From positions 806,001 to 870,000 of the forward strand of contig NZ_JAGIOH010000001.1 of NCBI RefSeq assembly GCF_017876625.1: a stretch of 64,000 nt of DNA. The letters are read 5' to 3'. The translations under genes were made by a program, and so were the position numbers. Source of the DNA: Streptomyces syringium. Lineage in GTDB: Bacteria > Actinomycetota > Actinomycetes > Streptomycetales > Streptomycetaceae. This document shows positions 50,124 to 59,300 of the stretch, in pieces (position 1 is the stretch's first letter; every line of letters starts with the position of its first letter). The notes below the pieces were generated by a model, which saw only the letters and a list, made by a program, of their open reading frames with translations, made no database searches and had not been told where the DNA came from.

Positions 50124-50540
50124 TCAGTGCCCGTCGTGCGCGCTGTTCCCGGAACCGTTGCCCGTGAGGATCGGGATCTCGTCCAGGATGTGCGACAGCT
50201 GGTCGTCCCCGTCGCTGATCGTGGAGTTGTCGGTGCACTGCTGCTGCTGCTGCGAGGTGAGGATCGGGATGTCCTGGACACCGATGTTGAGCAGCGCGAT
50301 GAGGGACTGGACACCGATCTTGCCGATACCCAGGCACGGCTTGTTGAGCGTGCCCTGGATCAGGCTCATCTGCGGGCTCTGCTTGCCGCCGGTCTTGGTG
50401 TTGCCGTAACCGGTCTTCGCGGCGTTGCCATTGGCGACGTCACCGTTGTCGTTGCCGATCGCCATCGCGGGAGCGGTGATGGCGCCGACCGCGGAAACCG
50501 TCATCGCGGTCGTGGCGAGTACCTTCTTGAGCACGTCCAT
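50124..50540 (-). CDS. rdl: Rodlin
   Basis: 138 residues. A signal peptide (KKVLATTAMTVSAVGAITAP, cut near AMA-IGNDN) is followed by the rodlin signature: SPQMSLIQGTLNKPCLGIGK, LLNIGVQDIPILTSQQQQQC, STISDGDDQLSHILDEIPIL. Rodlins pair with chaplins in the rodlet layer on aerial hyphae and spores of Streptomyces. Streptomyces genomes often carry two rodlin genes; only one lies in this window, with no chaplin gene next to it. The ATG follows AAAGG closely. Confidence 0.93.
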   Translation of the reverse strand: MDVLKKVLATTAMTVSAVGAITAPAMAIGNDNGDVANGNAAKTGYGNTKTGGKQSPQMSLIQGTLNKPCLGIGKIGVQSLIALLNIGVQDIPILTSQQQQQCTDNSTISDGDDQLSHILDEIPILTGNGSGNSAHDGH

Positions 50541-50877
50541 GCCTTTCGATCGATTAGCGCCCCTCACAAGGAAGCGACCTGAGTAACTCCGGTCGATTTA
50601 AGAAGTTCCGGACATTCACTCATTTGAGCCAGCCGGACCATGGGCGACACCATCGAAAGGCAACCGTCAAAGGGCCACCGACCGCCCGGGAGACAGGGCG
50701 GGCCATTGCGCACGCACGCGCGGCGCACTTCCGGGGCGGCCAATGGGGTGACGGCGCCCGGGCGTTTCGGATTCGGCTGGTAGCGTGCTGCGCGCAGCGG
50801 TGCCTCCGCAGCCGTCAGCCCGCCCGGACATTGCCCCCACAAGAGCGTCCGGGCGGGCTTTTGAACAGCCTCAAGGG
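50541..50877. other. Spacer: rodlin leader and NlpC terminator
   Basis: Contains the long, relatively AT-rich untranslated region upstream of rodlin (50541-50700) and the strong hairpin at 50817-50859. A TTTGACGG block near 50663-50672 (minus strand) could be a -35. No gene seen. Confidence 0.45.
50817..50859. terminator. 13-bp stem hairpin after NlpC/P60 gene
   Basis: Arms 50817-50829 (AGCCCGCCCGGAC) and 50847-50859 are perfect complements. Located 19 bases after the NlpC/P60 stop. The TTTT on the plus side would make it most effective in that direction, but it can end the minus-strand transcript too. Confidence 0.7.
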
Positions 50878-51351
50878 CTACTTGACGCGGCCGTACCAGA
50901 CACTGTTCGTCCAGATCTTCTCCAGCCGCACGGACTTGCCCGGCTTCGGAGAGTGCCAGATCTGATTCTTCCCGGCGTAGATCCCCACGTGGTAGACGTT
51001 GCTGCCCGAGTGGAAGAACACCAGGTCGCCCGGCTGTCGTGAGCCGGCCGAAAGGTGCCTGGTCTTGTTGTACTGCGAAGCCGCGGTGCGCGGCAGCGCC
51101 TTACCCGCCTTCTTGAAGGCGTACAGCGTCAGGCCCGAGCAGTCGAAACGGTTCGGACCGGTGGCGCCGTACTGATACGGCGACCCCTTCTTGGAGGCCG
51201 CGATCTGCAGCGCCTTCGTTCCCGGAGTCGCCGCCTGTGCGTCGGTTGCCAGTGTCGGGATCAGCATCGACGCGGTGACGGTGGCTGCGGTCAGAACCGA
51301 TGCGGTTCCGGCCCGGGAAAGCAGTGCGGGTATGCCAGGGAACGCAGACAT
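50878..51351 (-). CDS. NlpC/P60 (C40) cell-wall hydrolase
   Basis: 157 residues. Signal peptide (ALLSRAGTASVLTAATVTAS, cleavage near AQA-ATP). The catalytic Cys is in RFDCSGLTLYAFKKAGK, the His in SNVYHVGIYAGKNQIWH, in the standard gamma-D-glutamyl-diaminopimelate endopeptidase fold. It cleaves peptidoglycan stem peptides outside the cell. ATG at 51349-51351 is chosen because AAGGG lies 7 bases before it. Preceded by a c-di-AMP-riboswitch-like leader, so it belongs to the class of wall hydrolases under that control. Confidence 0.93.
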   Translation of the reverse strand: MSAFPGIPALLSRAGTASVLTAATVTASMLIPTLATDAQAATPGTKALQIAASKKGSPYQYGATGPNRFDCSGLTLYAFKKAGKALPRTAASQYNKTRHLSAGSRQPGDLVFFHSGSNVYHVGIYAGKNQIWHSPKPGKSVRLEKIWTNSVWYGRVK

Positions 51352-51369
51352 GCCAAAGCCCTTCGTCAT

Positions 51370-51520
51370 CCGCCTACGAAAGGTGACCTGTCGGGTTCGG
51401 GCTGACAAAGTTGCCCGGCCACATACGTGGCTTCACCCCAAGAACCACTGCCATCGTGGTTCGTCGTGCTTGGGTCTCCCGCTCCTGCCGATCCTTGATC
51501 TGAATCTGCACCCGGACGGC
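51370..51520 (-). ncRNA. ydaO-yuaA (cyclic di-AMP) riboswitch
   Basis: Read on the minus strand, GAACCAC ... GTGGTTCTTGGGGTGAA (about 51460-51432) and CAGCCCGAACCCGACAGG plus TCACCTTTCGTAGGCGG (51404-51370) match the conserved GGGGUGAA and GCCCGAACCCGACAGCU...UCGUAGGCG blocks of the ydaO class. The 3' boundary is clear at 51370; the 5' boundary near 51510-51520 is approximate. It sits 19 bases before the NlpC/P60 start, a known location for this riboswitch in actinobacteria. Binding of c-di-AMP would lower expression (family knowledge). Confidence 0.8.
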
Positions 51521-51629
51521 GGCAGGACTCGGCGTCCGCCCGGGTCGCCCGCCTCTGTGACGGGTTCTTGTGTTCGAGCAGAGATCCTGCATCATCGACC
51601 GCTCAAAATCAGAGCCCAAACGGCCTTCT

Positions 51630-51643
51630 GTGAACTTGTTCAC
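51630..51643 (-). promoter_or_regulatory. Crp-type site GTGA-N6-TCAC
   Basis: GTGAACTTGTTCAC (plus strand) equals GTGA-N6-TCAC, the consensus for cAMP-receptor-type regulators. It lies upstream of the riboswitch leader of the NlpC/P60 gene, where a promoter is expected. Binding is inferred from sequence only. Confidence 0.4.
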
Positions 51644-52066
51644 TTCGCGTCGACTCGAGGAACCGGCGGCTGATTTCGCCCCGCCCGAACCTCCGTCAAC
51701 AGCCCCCGCACAGCGGAAATCAGTGTCGGGCGGAGCCTGAAAGCGGCTGGATATCAAGGGAGTTACCGGCGGTCGCGGCCGAATCCCGTCGAGCACCGGA
51801 AGAACGGCCCGGGGTGCACACCCGGCGGTTCCGCCGGCCACCCCGCCCGACGACTGAATGGCAGCCTCCGCATTATCCGCGACCAGGGCGGACTGACGGG
51901 TGATGAGCGACCGCAACCCCTCGCGTTCGACGGCGACGACGGCGGATCCTTCGCGCGACCCAAAGTGTGGACGGCTCCCCACTTAGTGCTACGGTCGGTC
52001 CGTCAACTGGGGGCCCATCCCCACTTGGGCTCCGGTCATGCCCCGGAGACGACGAAGGGAACGCTT

Positions 52067-53266
52067 GTGTCCACGCCAACGCTCGAGGACCTCACGCCCG
52101 CCGGCACGGACTTCGCCAAGGACCCGCATCCGCTCTACGCGAGCCTGCGGGAGCGGGGGCCCGTCCATCGGGTGCGGACCCCCGACGGGCGCGAGTCCTG
52201 GCTGATCGTCGGCAACGACGAGGCCCGGGCCGCCCTGACGGACCCCCGGCTGCGCAACGACATCCGCTACTCGCCGGACTGGGAGGACGACGGCGGCTAC
52301 GCGATCGGGCTGAACATGCTCCAGGTCGACCCGCCGCACCACACGCGCCTGCGCAAGTTCGTCGCCAAGGAGTTCACCCCGCGCCGCATCGAGGAGCTGC
52401 GCCCGCGCATCTCGCGGTGGACCGGCGAACTCCTGGACGCGATGCTGCCGCTCGGCCGCGCCGACCTCGTGGAGTCCTTCGCGCTGCCACTGCCGCTGAC
52501 GGTCATCTGTGAGCTGCTCGGGGTGCCCGTCGGCGACCGCGCGGCGTTCCGTGAGTGGTCCAACGAGGTCGTCCTCCCCAGCAGCCCGGAAGCCGCCGGT
52601 GCCGCGGCCCAGGCGATGACCGCGTACTTCGTCTCGCTCATCGAGGCCAAGCGGCAGTCGCCCGGCGACGATCTCCTCAGTGCCCTGACCACCGCCACGG
52701 ACGACGACGGCGACCGGCTCTCACCCGACGAACTGCTGGGCATGGCCTTCGTCCTGCTCGTCGCCGGCCACGAGACCACCGTCAACCTCATCTCCAGCGG
52801 CGTCCACGAGCTGCTGCGCCACCCCGACCAGCTGGCGGCACTGCGCGCCGACTGGTCCCTGCTCGACGGCGCGATCGAGGAGATGCTCCGCTACGGCTGC
52901 CCGGTGGAGCGGTGCGCCTTCCGCTACACCGCCGAGCCGGTGGAGATCGGCGGCACCACCGTCCCCGCCAGGGAACCGGTGATCGTCGTGCTCGCCGCGG
53001 CGGCCCGCGATCCCCGGCACTTCCCCGACCCCGACCGCTTCGACATCCGCCGCGAGGCCCGTGGGCACCTCGCCTTCGGTCACGGTGTCCACCACTGCAT
53101 CGGCGCCCCGCTCGCCCGGATGGAGGCGGCCATCGCCCTCAAGGCGCTGCTGGAGCGCTGCCCGGACCTCGCCTTCGACGTCGACCCCGCCGCGCTTTCC
53201 TGGCGGCCCAGCATGGCGCTGCGCGGGCTGCTCGCCCTGCCGGTGAGGTTCACACCGCAGCGGTAG
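52067..53266 (+). CDS. Cytochrome P450
   Basis: 399 residues. The I-helix oxygen-binding motif AGHETTVN, the ExxR in EEMLR (K helix), and the haem-ligand Cys in FGHGVHHCIGAPLARMEAAI are all present. Class I bacterial P450 of CYP105/107 style, needing ferredoxin and reductase from elsewhere. GTG at 52067 follows AAGGGA by 6 bases. Position beside the NRPS cluster suggests it oxidises the peptide or a precursor amino acid (inference). Confidence 0.93.
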   Translation: MSTPTLEDLTPAGTDFAKDPHPLYASLRERGPVHRVRTPDGRESWLIVGNDEARAALTDPRLRNDIRYSPDWEDDGGYAIGLNMLQVDPPHHTRLRKFVAKEFTPRRIEELRPRISRWTGELLDAMLPLGRADLVESFALPLPLTVICELLGVPVGDRAAFREWSNEVVLPSSPEAAGAAAQAMTAYFVSLIEAKRQSPGDDLLSALTTATDDDGDRLSPDELLGMAFVLLVAGHETTVNLISSGVHELLRHPDQLAALRADWSLLDGAIEEMLRYGCPVERCAFRYTAEPVEIGGTTVPAREPVIVVLAAAARDPRHFPDPDRFDIRREARGHLAFGHGVHHCIGAPLARMEAAIALKALLERCPDLAFDVDPAALSWRPSMALRGLLALPVRFTPQR

Positions 53267-53294
53267 CGCGCGGCTTTCCGGGGCGGACGTACGG

Positions 53295-53333
53295 GTGGCC
53301 CGAACCCGTCGGAGACCGACGGGTTCGGGCCAC
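53295..53333. terminator. 18-bp perfect hairpin between convergent genes
   Basis: Arms 53295-53312 and 53316-53333 are perfect complements with loop AGA. It lies 28 bases after the P450 stop and before the convergent MFS gene end. Confidence 0.8.
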
Positions 53334-53402
53334 TGTCGTGACGGGCGGGCAGCCAGGCACGCCCGACCTGAAATGACCGCACTCTTGCTCGATCACGCTC
53401 TC

Positions 53403-54683
53403 TTATGCCGCTTCCACCGGCTCCGAGGAGAGCGAAGTCGGCTCGAAGTCACGCATCGTGCGCAGCGGCGAGCACAGCAGCACCAGCGGGGCGAGCACCA
53501 GTCCGGCCGCGAAGATCCACAGCGTCTCCCGGACGCCGATGAGCGCGCCGAGGGCACCCGCCAGCAGACCGCTCAGCGGGAGGACGCCCTGGACCAGGAA
53601 GCGCATGGTGGCCGTCATCCGGCCGAGCAGGTGCGGCGGGCACTCCGTCTGGCGGTACGTCACCTGGCAGATGTTGTAGAGGGTGATGCCGGCCGACTGG
53701 ACCACCGCGCCGAGGATGAACAGCCCGATCCGCCAGTCCTTCTCCGCCAGCGGCAGCAGCAGTCCGAACGGCGCGGTGGCGAGCAGGGACAGCCAGGTGA
53801 GCCGGGCCGCGCCGATGGCCTTGGAGAGCCGGCCGACGACGAGCGCGCCGAGCATCGCACCGATCGTGGACACGGCGAGCACCCAGCCGACCGCCGCGGC
53901 CGGCAGTCCGACGGTCCGGCTCAGGAAGAGGACCTCGAGGGTGATGGTCGCGCTGAGGAAGAGGTTGGTCGCCGCGGTGTTGAGGGCGATGAGCCGCAGG
54001 GTCCGGTGGCCCAGGACGTAGGACAGGCCCTCGCGGATGTCCGTGAGCAGCCCGCCCTTGCGGGCGGCGGCGGGCTGCTCCTCGCGGGCGCCGATGCGGC
54101 CGAGGAGGATCACGGAGGCCAGCGAGGTGACGGCCTGGCCGGCTATCGTCCCGGCCGCGCCGAAGGCCTGGACCATGAATCCGGCGATGCCGGGGCCGCC
54201 GAGCTCGGCGGCGGAACGGACCGTCTCCAGCTTGGAGTTCCCGTTGATCAGCTCGGAGTCCCCGACCAGCGTGGGCAGATAGCTCTGGTCCGCGACATCG
54301 CCGAAGAGCCGGGCGCAGCCCATCAGCAGTGCCACGGTGTAGAGCAGGGGCATGGAGTGCAGGTCCAGCAGATACGCGAGGGGGACGGCGGTGAACAGCA
54401 CGACGCGCACCGCGTCCGCGGCGATCATCACGTTGCGGCGGCGCATCCGGTCGACCCATGCCCCGGCGGGCAGTCCGAGCACCAGCGCGGCCGCCTGTTC
54501 CGCGGCGGCCAGCAGGCCGACCTCCCAGGGCGAGGCGTGCAGGGTGAGCACGGCCATCAGCGGGAGCGCGACGTAGGTGATGCTGCTGCCCAGTTCATTG
54601 CAGATGTGGGAGGACATGAACAGCCGGAAGTCGCGGCGGCGCCGGCGGTCGGGCGCGGCGAGTTCCGCGGTGGAGACGGACAC
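53403..54683 (-). CDS. MFS transporter of the NRPS cluster
   Basis: 426 residues with about 12 hydrophobic segments (YVALPLMAVLTLHASPWEVG, EQAAALVLGLPAGAWVDR, LLPLAEKDWRIGLFILGAVV, LLGRMTATMRFLVQGVLPLS). GAWVDRMRRRNVM is the MFS loop 2-3 motif. The layout resembles the enterobactin exporter EntS type. GTG start. Last gene on this minus-strand NRPS run and a likely exporter of its product. Confidence 0.88.
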   Translation of the reverse strand: MSVSTAELAAPDRRRRRDFRLFMSSHICNELGSSITYVALPLMAVLTLHASPWEVGLLAAAEQAAALVLGLPAGAWVDRMRRRNVMIAADAVRVVLFTAVPLAYLLDLHSMPLLYTVALLMGCARLFGDVADQSYLPTLVGDSELINGNSKLETVRSAAELGGPGIAGFMVQAFGAAGTIAGQAVTSLASVILLGRIGAREEQPAAARKGGLLTDIREGLSYVLGHRTLRLIALNTAATNLFLSATITLEVLFLSRTVGLPAAAVGWVLAVSTIGAMLGALVVGRLSKAIGAARLTWLSLLATAPFGLLLPLAEKDWRIGLFILGAVVQSAGITLYNICQVTYRQTECPPHLLGRMTATMRFLVQGVLPLSGLLAGALGALIGVRETLWIFAAGLVLAPLVLLCSPLRTMRDFEPTSLSSEPVEAA

Positions 54684-54713
54684 CTGGGTTTTCCTTAACT
54701 GTGGGTCGTCGGT

Positions 54714-56291
54714 CTAGCGGGACGAGGCGGTGGCGAGCGGCCGGTCCGCTGTCCGCGCGGGATCCGGCAGGGCGCGCGGGTCGAGCTTGCCGCCGGGGGT
54801 GCGCGGCAGTTCGGCCAGCACGACGACATGGGACGGTACGAGGTAGCCGGGCACTCTGTCACCGAGGAATCGGCGGATGTCGTCGGGCTCCACGGTCGTG
54901 CCGGGGGCGGCCACGACGTAGGCGGCCAGCTGCGGTTCGTCCCGGTCGCGCAGGGCGCGGGCCACCACCTCCTCGACCGCGGGGTGCGCCGCGACGGCCG
55001 CTTCGACCTCCTTGAGCTCCACCCGGTGCCCGCGGATCTTGACCTGGTCGTCGGAGCGGCCGAGGAACGCGAGCGTCCCGTCGGCGCCGCGCCGGACGCG
55101 GTCCCCGGTCCGGTACATGCGCGCGCCGTGCTCGGTGGTGAAGGGGTCGGCGACGAACCGCTCGGCCGTCGGGCCCGGCCGGCCGTGGTAGCCGCGGGCC
55201 AGGCAGCCGCCCCCGATGTACAGCTCGCCGGCCACGTCCGGGGCGGCCTCGCGCAGTTCGCCGTCCAGGACGTAGGCGCGGGCACCCGGCAGCGGTACGC
55301 CGATGGGGATCACCTCGTCGCCCGGGCGCCCGGCGAGTGCCGCGGGGTGCGGCTCGTAGGTGGTGGCGGTGATCGTCGTCTCGGTCAGCCCGTAGGAGCT
55401 GATGACCGGGGGGCCGCCGGCGGCGAACCAGCGGACCAGGTCGGCGATCCGGCCGGCGTCGCTGCCGATCACCACCTGGCGCAGCGCCCGGGGCAGGGGC
55501 CGGGGGCGCCGCTCGACGTCCCGGGCCCACTGCGCCCAGTAGGGGGTGGGCAGGTTGACGAGCGTGACGCGGTGGTCGGCGAGGAACGGCTCCAGTTCGG
55601 CGGGCGAGAGGACGTTGTCCTCGACGAACACGGCGGCGCCGCCGGTGCACCAGGTGGGTACGGCCTCCTCCAGTGACACGTCGAAGGCGGGGGCCGCGAA
55701 CTGCAGCACCCGGTCGTCGGCCGTCAGGGCGTACCGTCCGGCGAGCGCCGTGGCCTGGTGGGTGAGGGCGGCGTGGGTGACGGCGACGGGCTTGGGCGTG
55801 CCGGTCGAGCCGGAGGTGAAGAGGACGTAGGCAAGCAAGCCCGGCGCGATGTCCGCGACGGGGCCGCCGTCGGCTCCCGCGCCGGTGGCCGCTTCGTCGG
55901 TGGCGGCCCAGAACAGCTCGGTGCCGCAGCGGGTGCGCAGCCCGGTGGCGTCGGCGCGGGAGGGGACGACGGCGTGCCGGGCGCGGGCCGCGGCGACGAG
56001 GGTGCGCAGCCGTTCGTCGGGGGCGTCGAGGTCGACGGGCAGCAGGGCGGCTCCGGTGTACCAGATGCCGAGCAGGCCGACGGCCCAGTGGGCGCCTCGG
56101 CGTACGCCGAGGACGACGGTGTCCTCGGGACCGGCTCCGGCGCTGCGCAGGTCGCGTGCCAGGGCGCGGGCGCGCCGGTCGAGTTGGCGGTAGGTCAGTT
56201 CCTGGCCGGGGCCGCTGACGGCGATCGCGTCGGGGGTCCGGGCCGCCTGCCGCGCGATGCGCAGCGGGACGGGGGCGTCCGTCCGGGTCAT
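54714..56291 (-). CDS. Stand-alone NRPS adenylation domain
   Basis: 525 residues, one A domain. Core motifs: LLPVDLDAPDERL (A2), YVLFTSGSTGTPKPVAVTHA (A3), GELYIGGGCLARGYHGRPGP (A6), YRTGDRVRRGADG (A7), GRSDDQVKIRGHRVELKEVE (A8) and PRTPGGKLDPRAL (A10 Lys). Nothing follows A10, so it must load a carrier domain in trans. A hand-aligned specificity line reads roughly D-V-E-N-V-G-S-I-T-K. The acidic residue at the third position occurs in domains for basic or diamino acids, including beta-lysine types; treat this as tentative. ATG at 56291. Confidence 0.85.
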   Translation of the reverse strand: MTRTDAPVPLRIARQAARTPDAIAVSGPGQELTYRQLDRRARALARDLRSAGAGPEDTVVLGVRRGAHWAVGLLGIWYTGAALLPVDLDAPDERLRTLVAAARARHAVVPSRADATGLRTRCGTELFWAATDEAATGAGADGGPVADIAPGLLAYVLFTSGSTGTPKPVAVTHAALTHQATALAGRYALTADDRVLQFAAPAFDVSLEEAVPTWCTGGAAVFVEDNVLSPAELEPFLADHRVTLVNLPTPYWAQWARDVERRPRPLPRALRQVVIGSDAGRIADLVRWFAAGGPPVISSYGLTETTITATTYEPHPAALAGRPGDEVIPIGVPLPGARAYVLDGELREAAPDVAGELYIGGGCLARGYHGRPGPTAERFVADPFTTEHGARMYRTGDRVRRGADGTLAFLGRSDDQVKIRGHRVELKEVEAAVAAHPAVEEVVARALRDRDEPQLAAYVVAAPGTTVEPDDIRRFLGDRVPGYLVPSHVVVLAELPRTPGGKLDPRALPDPARTADRPLATASSR

Positions 56292-56338
56292 GGGGGCTCC
56301 TCTCGAAGGGCGGGGTGCGGCGGGTCAGCCGGTCGCTG

Positions 56339-59300
56339 TCAGCCGGTCGCGGTCTGCCGGGCGCGCGGGCGCAGGGCCGGGCGGGCGGGTGCGGGGGTGG
56401 CCGTGGCGAGCCGTGCCACGACGCCGGCCGGGGTGGGCGTCTCGAACAGGTCCCGGATGCTGACCTCGGCGCCGAGGGCGGTGCGGATCCGGCCGACGAG
56501 GCGGGTGGCGAGGATCGAGTGGCCGCCGTGGGTGAAGAAGTCGTCGTCGAGGCCGGCTTCGGGGAGGCCGAGGACCTCGGCGAAGATCGCGCAGACGGCC
56601 CGCTCGCGCTCGGTGCCCGGGGCCCGGCCCACGGTCCGGTGGACCGTCTCGGGGGCGGGCAGGGCCTTGCGGTCGAGCTTGCCGTTGGTGGTGAGGGGGA
56701 ACGTCGCCAGCTGCAGGAACAGGGACGGGACCATGTAGTTCGGCAGTGCGGCGCCGAGCGCGGACCGGACCTCCCCGGGCGTGGCGGCGCCGGTGAAGTA
56801 GGAGATCAGGCGCTGCCCGCCGGCGCCGTCGCGGTCCACGGCGACGACGGCCTCGGTGACGCCGTCCACGGCGCGCAGGGCGGTCTCGACCTCGCCGAGC
56901 TCGATGCGGTTGCCGCGGATCTTGACCTGATGGTCCTGGCGGCCGAGGAAGTCGAGCTGGCCGTCGGCGCGCAGCCGCGCCAGGTCGCCGGTGCGGTACA
57001 TCCGCGCACCGGGCTCGGTGGCGAAGGGGTCGGGGACGTAGCGCTCGGCCGTGCGGCGCGGGTCGCCGAGGTAGCCGGGTCCCACACCGGTGCCGGCGAT
57101 GAACAGCTCACCCGGGACGCCGGGCGGCACGGGCGCGAGGCCCTGGTCGAGGATGTAGAGCCGGTTGTTGCGCAGCGGCCTGCCCACCGGCAGCCGTCCC
57201 TGGTCGAGTTGGGCGGTGACGTCGTGGGTGATGAAGGCGTGGGTGTTGTCGTCGGAGCACTCGGTGAGGCCGTAGGCGTTGATGATGGCCGCCGACGGGT
57301 AGCGGGCGTACCAGCGCTCGCACAGCTCGGGGGGCAGCACCTCGCCGTTGACGATGAACCAGCGCAGCGCGGGCAGTGCGGGCGCGGGCGTGCCGCCGTC
57401 CCACAGGTCCACGGCGGCGCGGACGAAGGAGGGGACGGTCTCCAGCACGGTGATGCCGGTGCGCGTGGCCTCGTCGAAGAGCGCGGCGGCGTCGCGGGCC
57501 ACGTCGCGGCCGACGAGGTGGACCCGACCGCCGACGATCAGCGGGGCGAGCATCTGCCAGACGGAGATGTCGAAGGTGAGCGGGGCGTTCATCACCACGC
57601 GGTCCGTGGCGGCCAGCCGCAGGTCCTCGATCTTGGCGAGCAGGTGGTTGTTCATGCCGCGGCGGTGGACCATGGCGCCCTTGGGCTTGCCGGTGGAGCC
57701 GGAGGTGAAGCAGACGTAGGCCAGCGCGTCGCGGCCCCCGGCGAGGGGCGGGCGCTGCCCGGACTCCTCGGTGTCGTCGAGGGTGAGGACCCGGACGGTG
57801 CCGCCGGTGGCGGCGGCGATCTCGTCGGCGCGCGGGCGCCGGCCGGGGGCGGCGAGCAGCCAGCCCACTCCCCCGGCGGCGAGCAGGTCGCTGGTGCGGC
57901 CCACGGGGCCTTCGGGGTCCAGGGGGATGTATGCCGCGCCGGCGCCGAGGATGCCGAGCAGGGCGACGGGGACCCGGGCGGTGGGTTCGGACAGCACGGC
58001 GACCAGGGAGCCCGCCCCGGCGCCGGCGGCCAGCAGCCGGTGGCTGAGCGCGTCCGCCCGGGCGACGAGCCGCCCGTAGGTGAGCTCTTCGGCGGCGTCC
58101 GTGACGGCGACGGCGTCCGGAGTGCGCTCGGCGACGGCCCGGACCCGCTCGACGAGTTCGGTGTAGTCCTCCTCCCGGTCGGTGTCGTTCCACTCCACCA
58201 GGACCCGGTGCCGTTCGGCGGGTGAGAGGGTGTCCAGCCGGCCCACGGTCAGGCCGGGGTCGGCGGCCACGGCGTCGAGGATCCGGACCAGGCGGGCCAG
58301 CATGGCGTCCGCCTCGTCCCGGTCGAAGACGTCCGGGCGGTAGTCGACCTGGAGGCACAGCCGCGGCCCGGGAATGGCGGTCAGGGTGAGCGCGTAGTGC
58401 GCGGCGTCGTAGGGGTCGACGCCGGTGACGCGCAGTTCACCGTCGGAGAGCGCGGCCAGGCCCGCCGGGTCGACGGGGTAGTTCTGGAAGGCCACGCAGG
58501 AGTCGAAGAGTTCACCGGCCCCGGCCAGCCGCTGGATCTCGACGAGGTCGAGGTGGTGGTGGTCGATGAGCCGGGCCTGCTCCTCCTGGAGGCGGCCGAA
58601 GAGGCCGGTCAGCGGCTCGGAGCGGTCGATGCGTACCCGGACGGGGACGGTGTTGATGAGCAGCCCCACGATGTCGGCGACGCCGGGCAGTTCCGGTGCG
58701 CGGCCGCTGACGATGGCGCCGAAGACGACGTCGTCGGAGCGGGTGCGCTGGCCGAGGAGCACCGCCCAGGCGCCCTGGATCATGATGCTGAGGGTGAGCC
58801 GGTGGCCGCGGGCGAGTTCGGTGAGGCGGGCGGTGGCGGACTCGGTCAGCTCGGTCTCCACCCGGTCCGGCAGCCCGCCGCCCGGGCCGGTGGCCGTCGG
58901 CGCGGTGCGGCTGCCGCCGGCCAGGCCCGACAGGGCCCGGCCCCAGGCCTCGCGCGCCGCCTCGCGGTCGCGGTCGCCCAGCCAGCTGAGGAAGGACGCG
59001 TAGGGCGTGGCCGCGGGCAGCGGGTCGTGGCCGGGTGCCGCGTGGTAGAGGGCGAGCATCTCGCGGACGAGGACCGGCCAGGACCAGCCGTCCATGAGGA
59101 TGTGGTGGTACGTCAGGAGCAGCCGGTGCCGGCCGGGGCCGGTGCGGATCAGGGTGAAGCGCAGCAGGGGGGCGCGGGTCAGGTCGAAGCGGCGCCTGCG
59201 GTCCTCGTCCAGCAGCCGGTCGGTGGCGGCCTCGCGCGCGGCCTCGTCCAGGCCGGTGAGGTCGGCCTCCTCCCACGGCACGCGCACGCCCTTCTGGACG

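Larger units (their letters stand above)
51352..52066. other. Long divergent spacer between NlpC/P60 and P450 genes
   Basis: Holds the riboswitch (51370-51520) and the Crp-type site (51630-51643) upstream of the minus-strand hydrolase; beyond about 51700 nothing else was recognised until the P450 gene. No coding signal in any frame. Confidence 0.5.
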
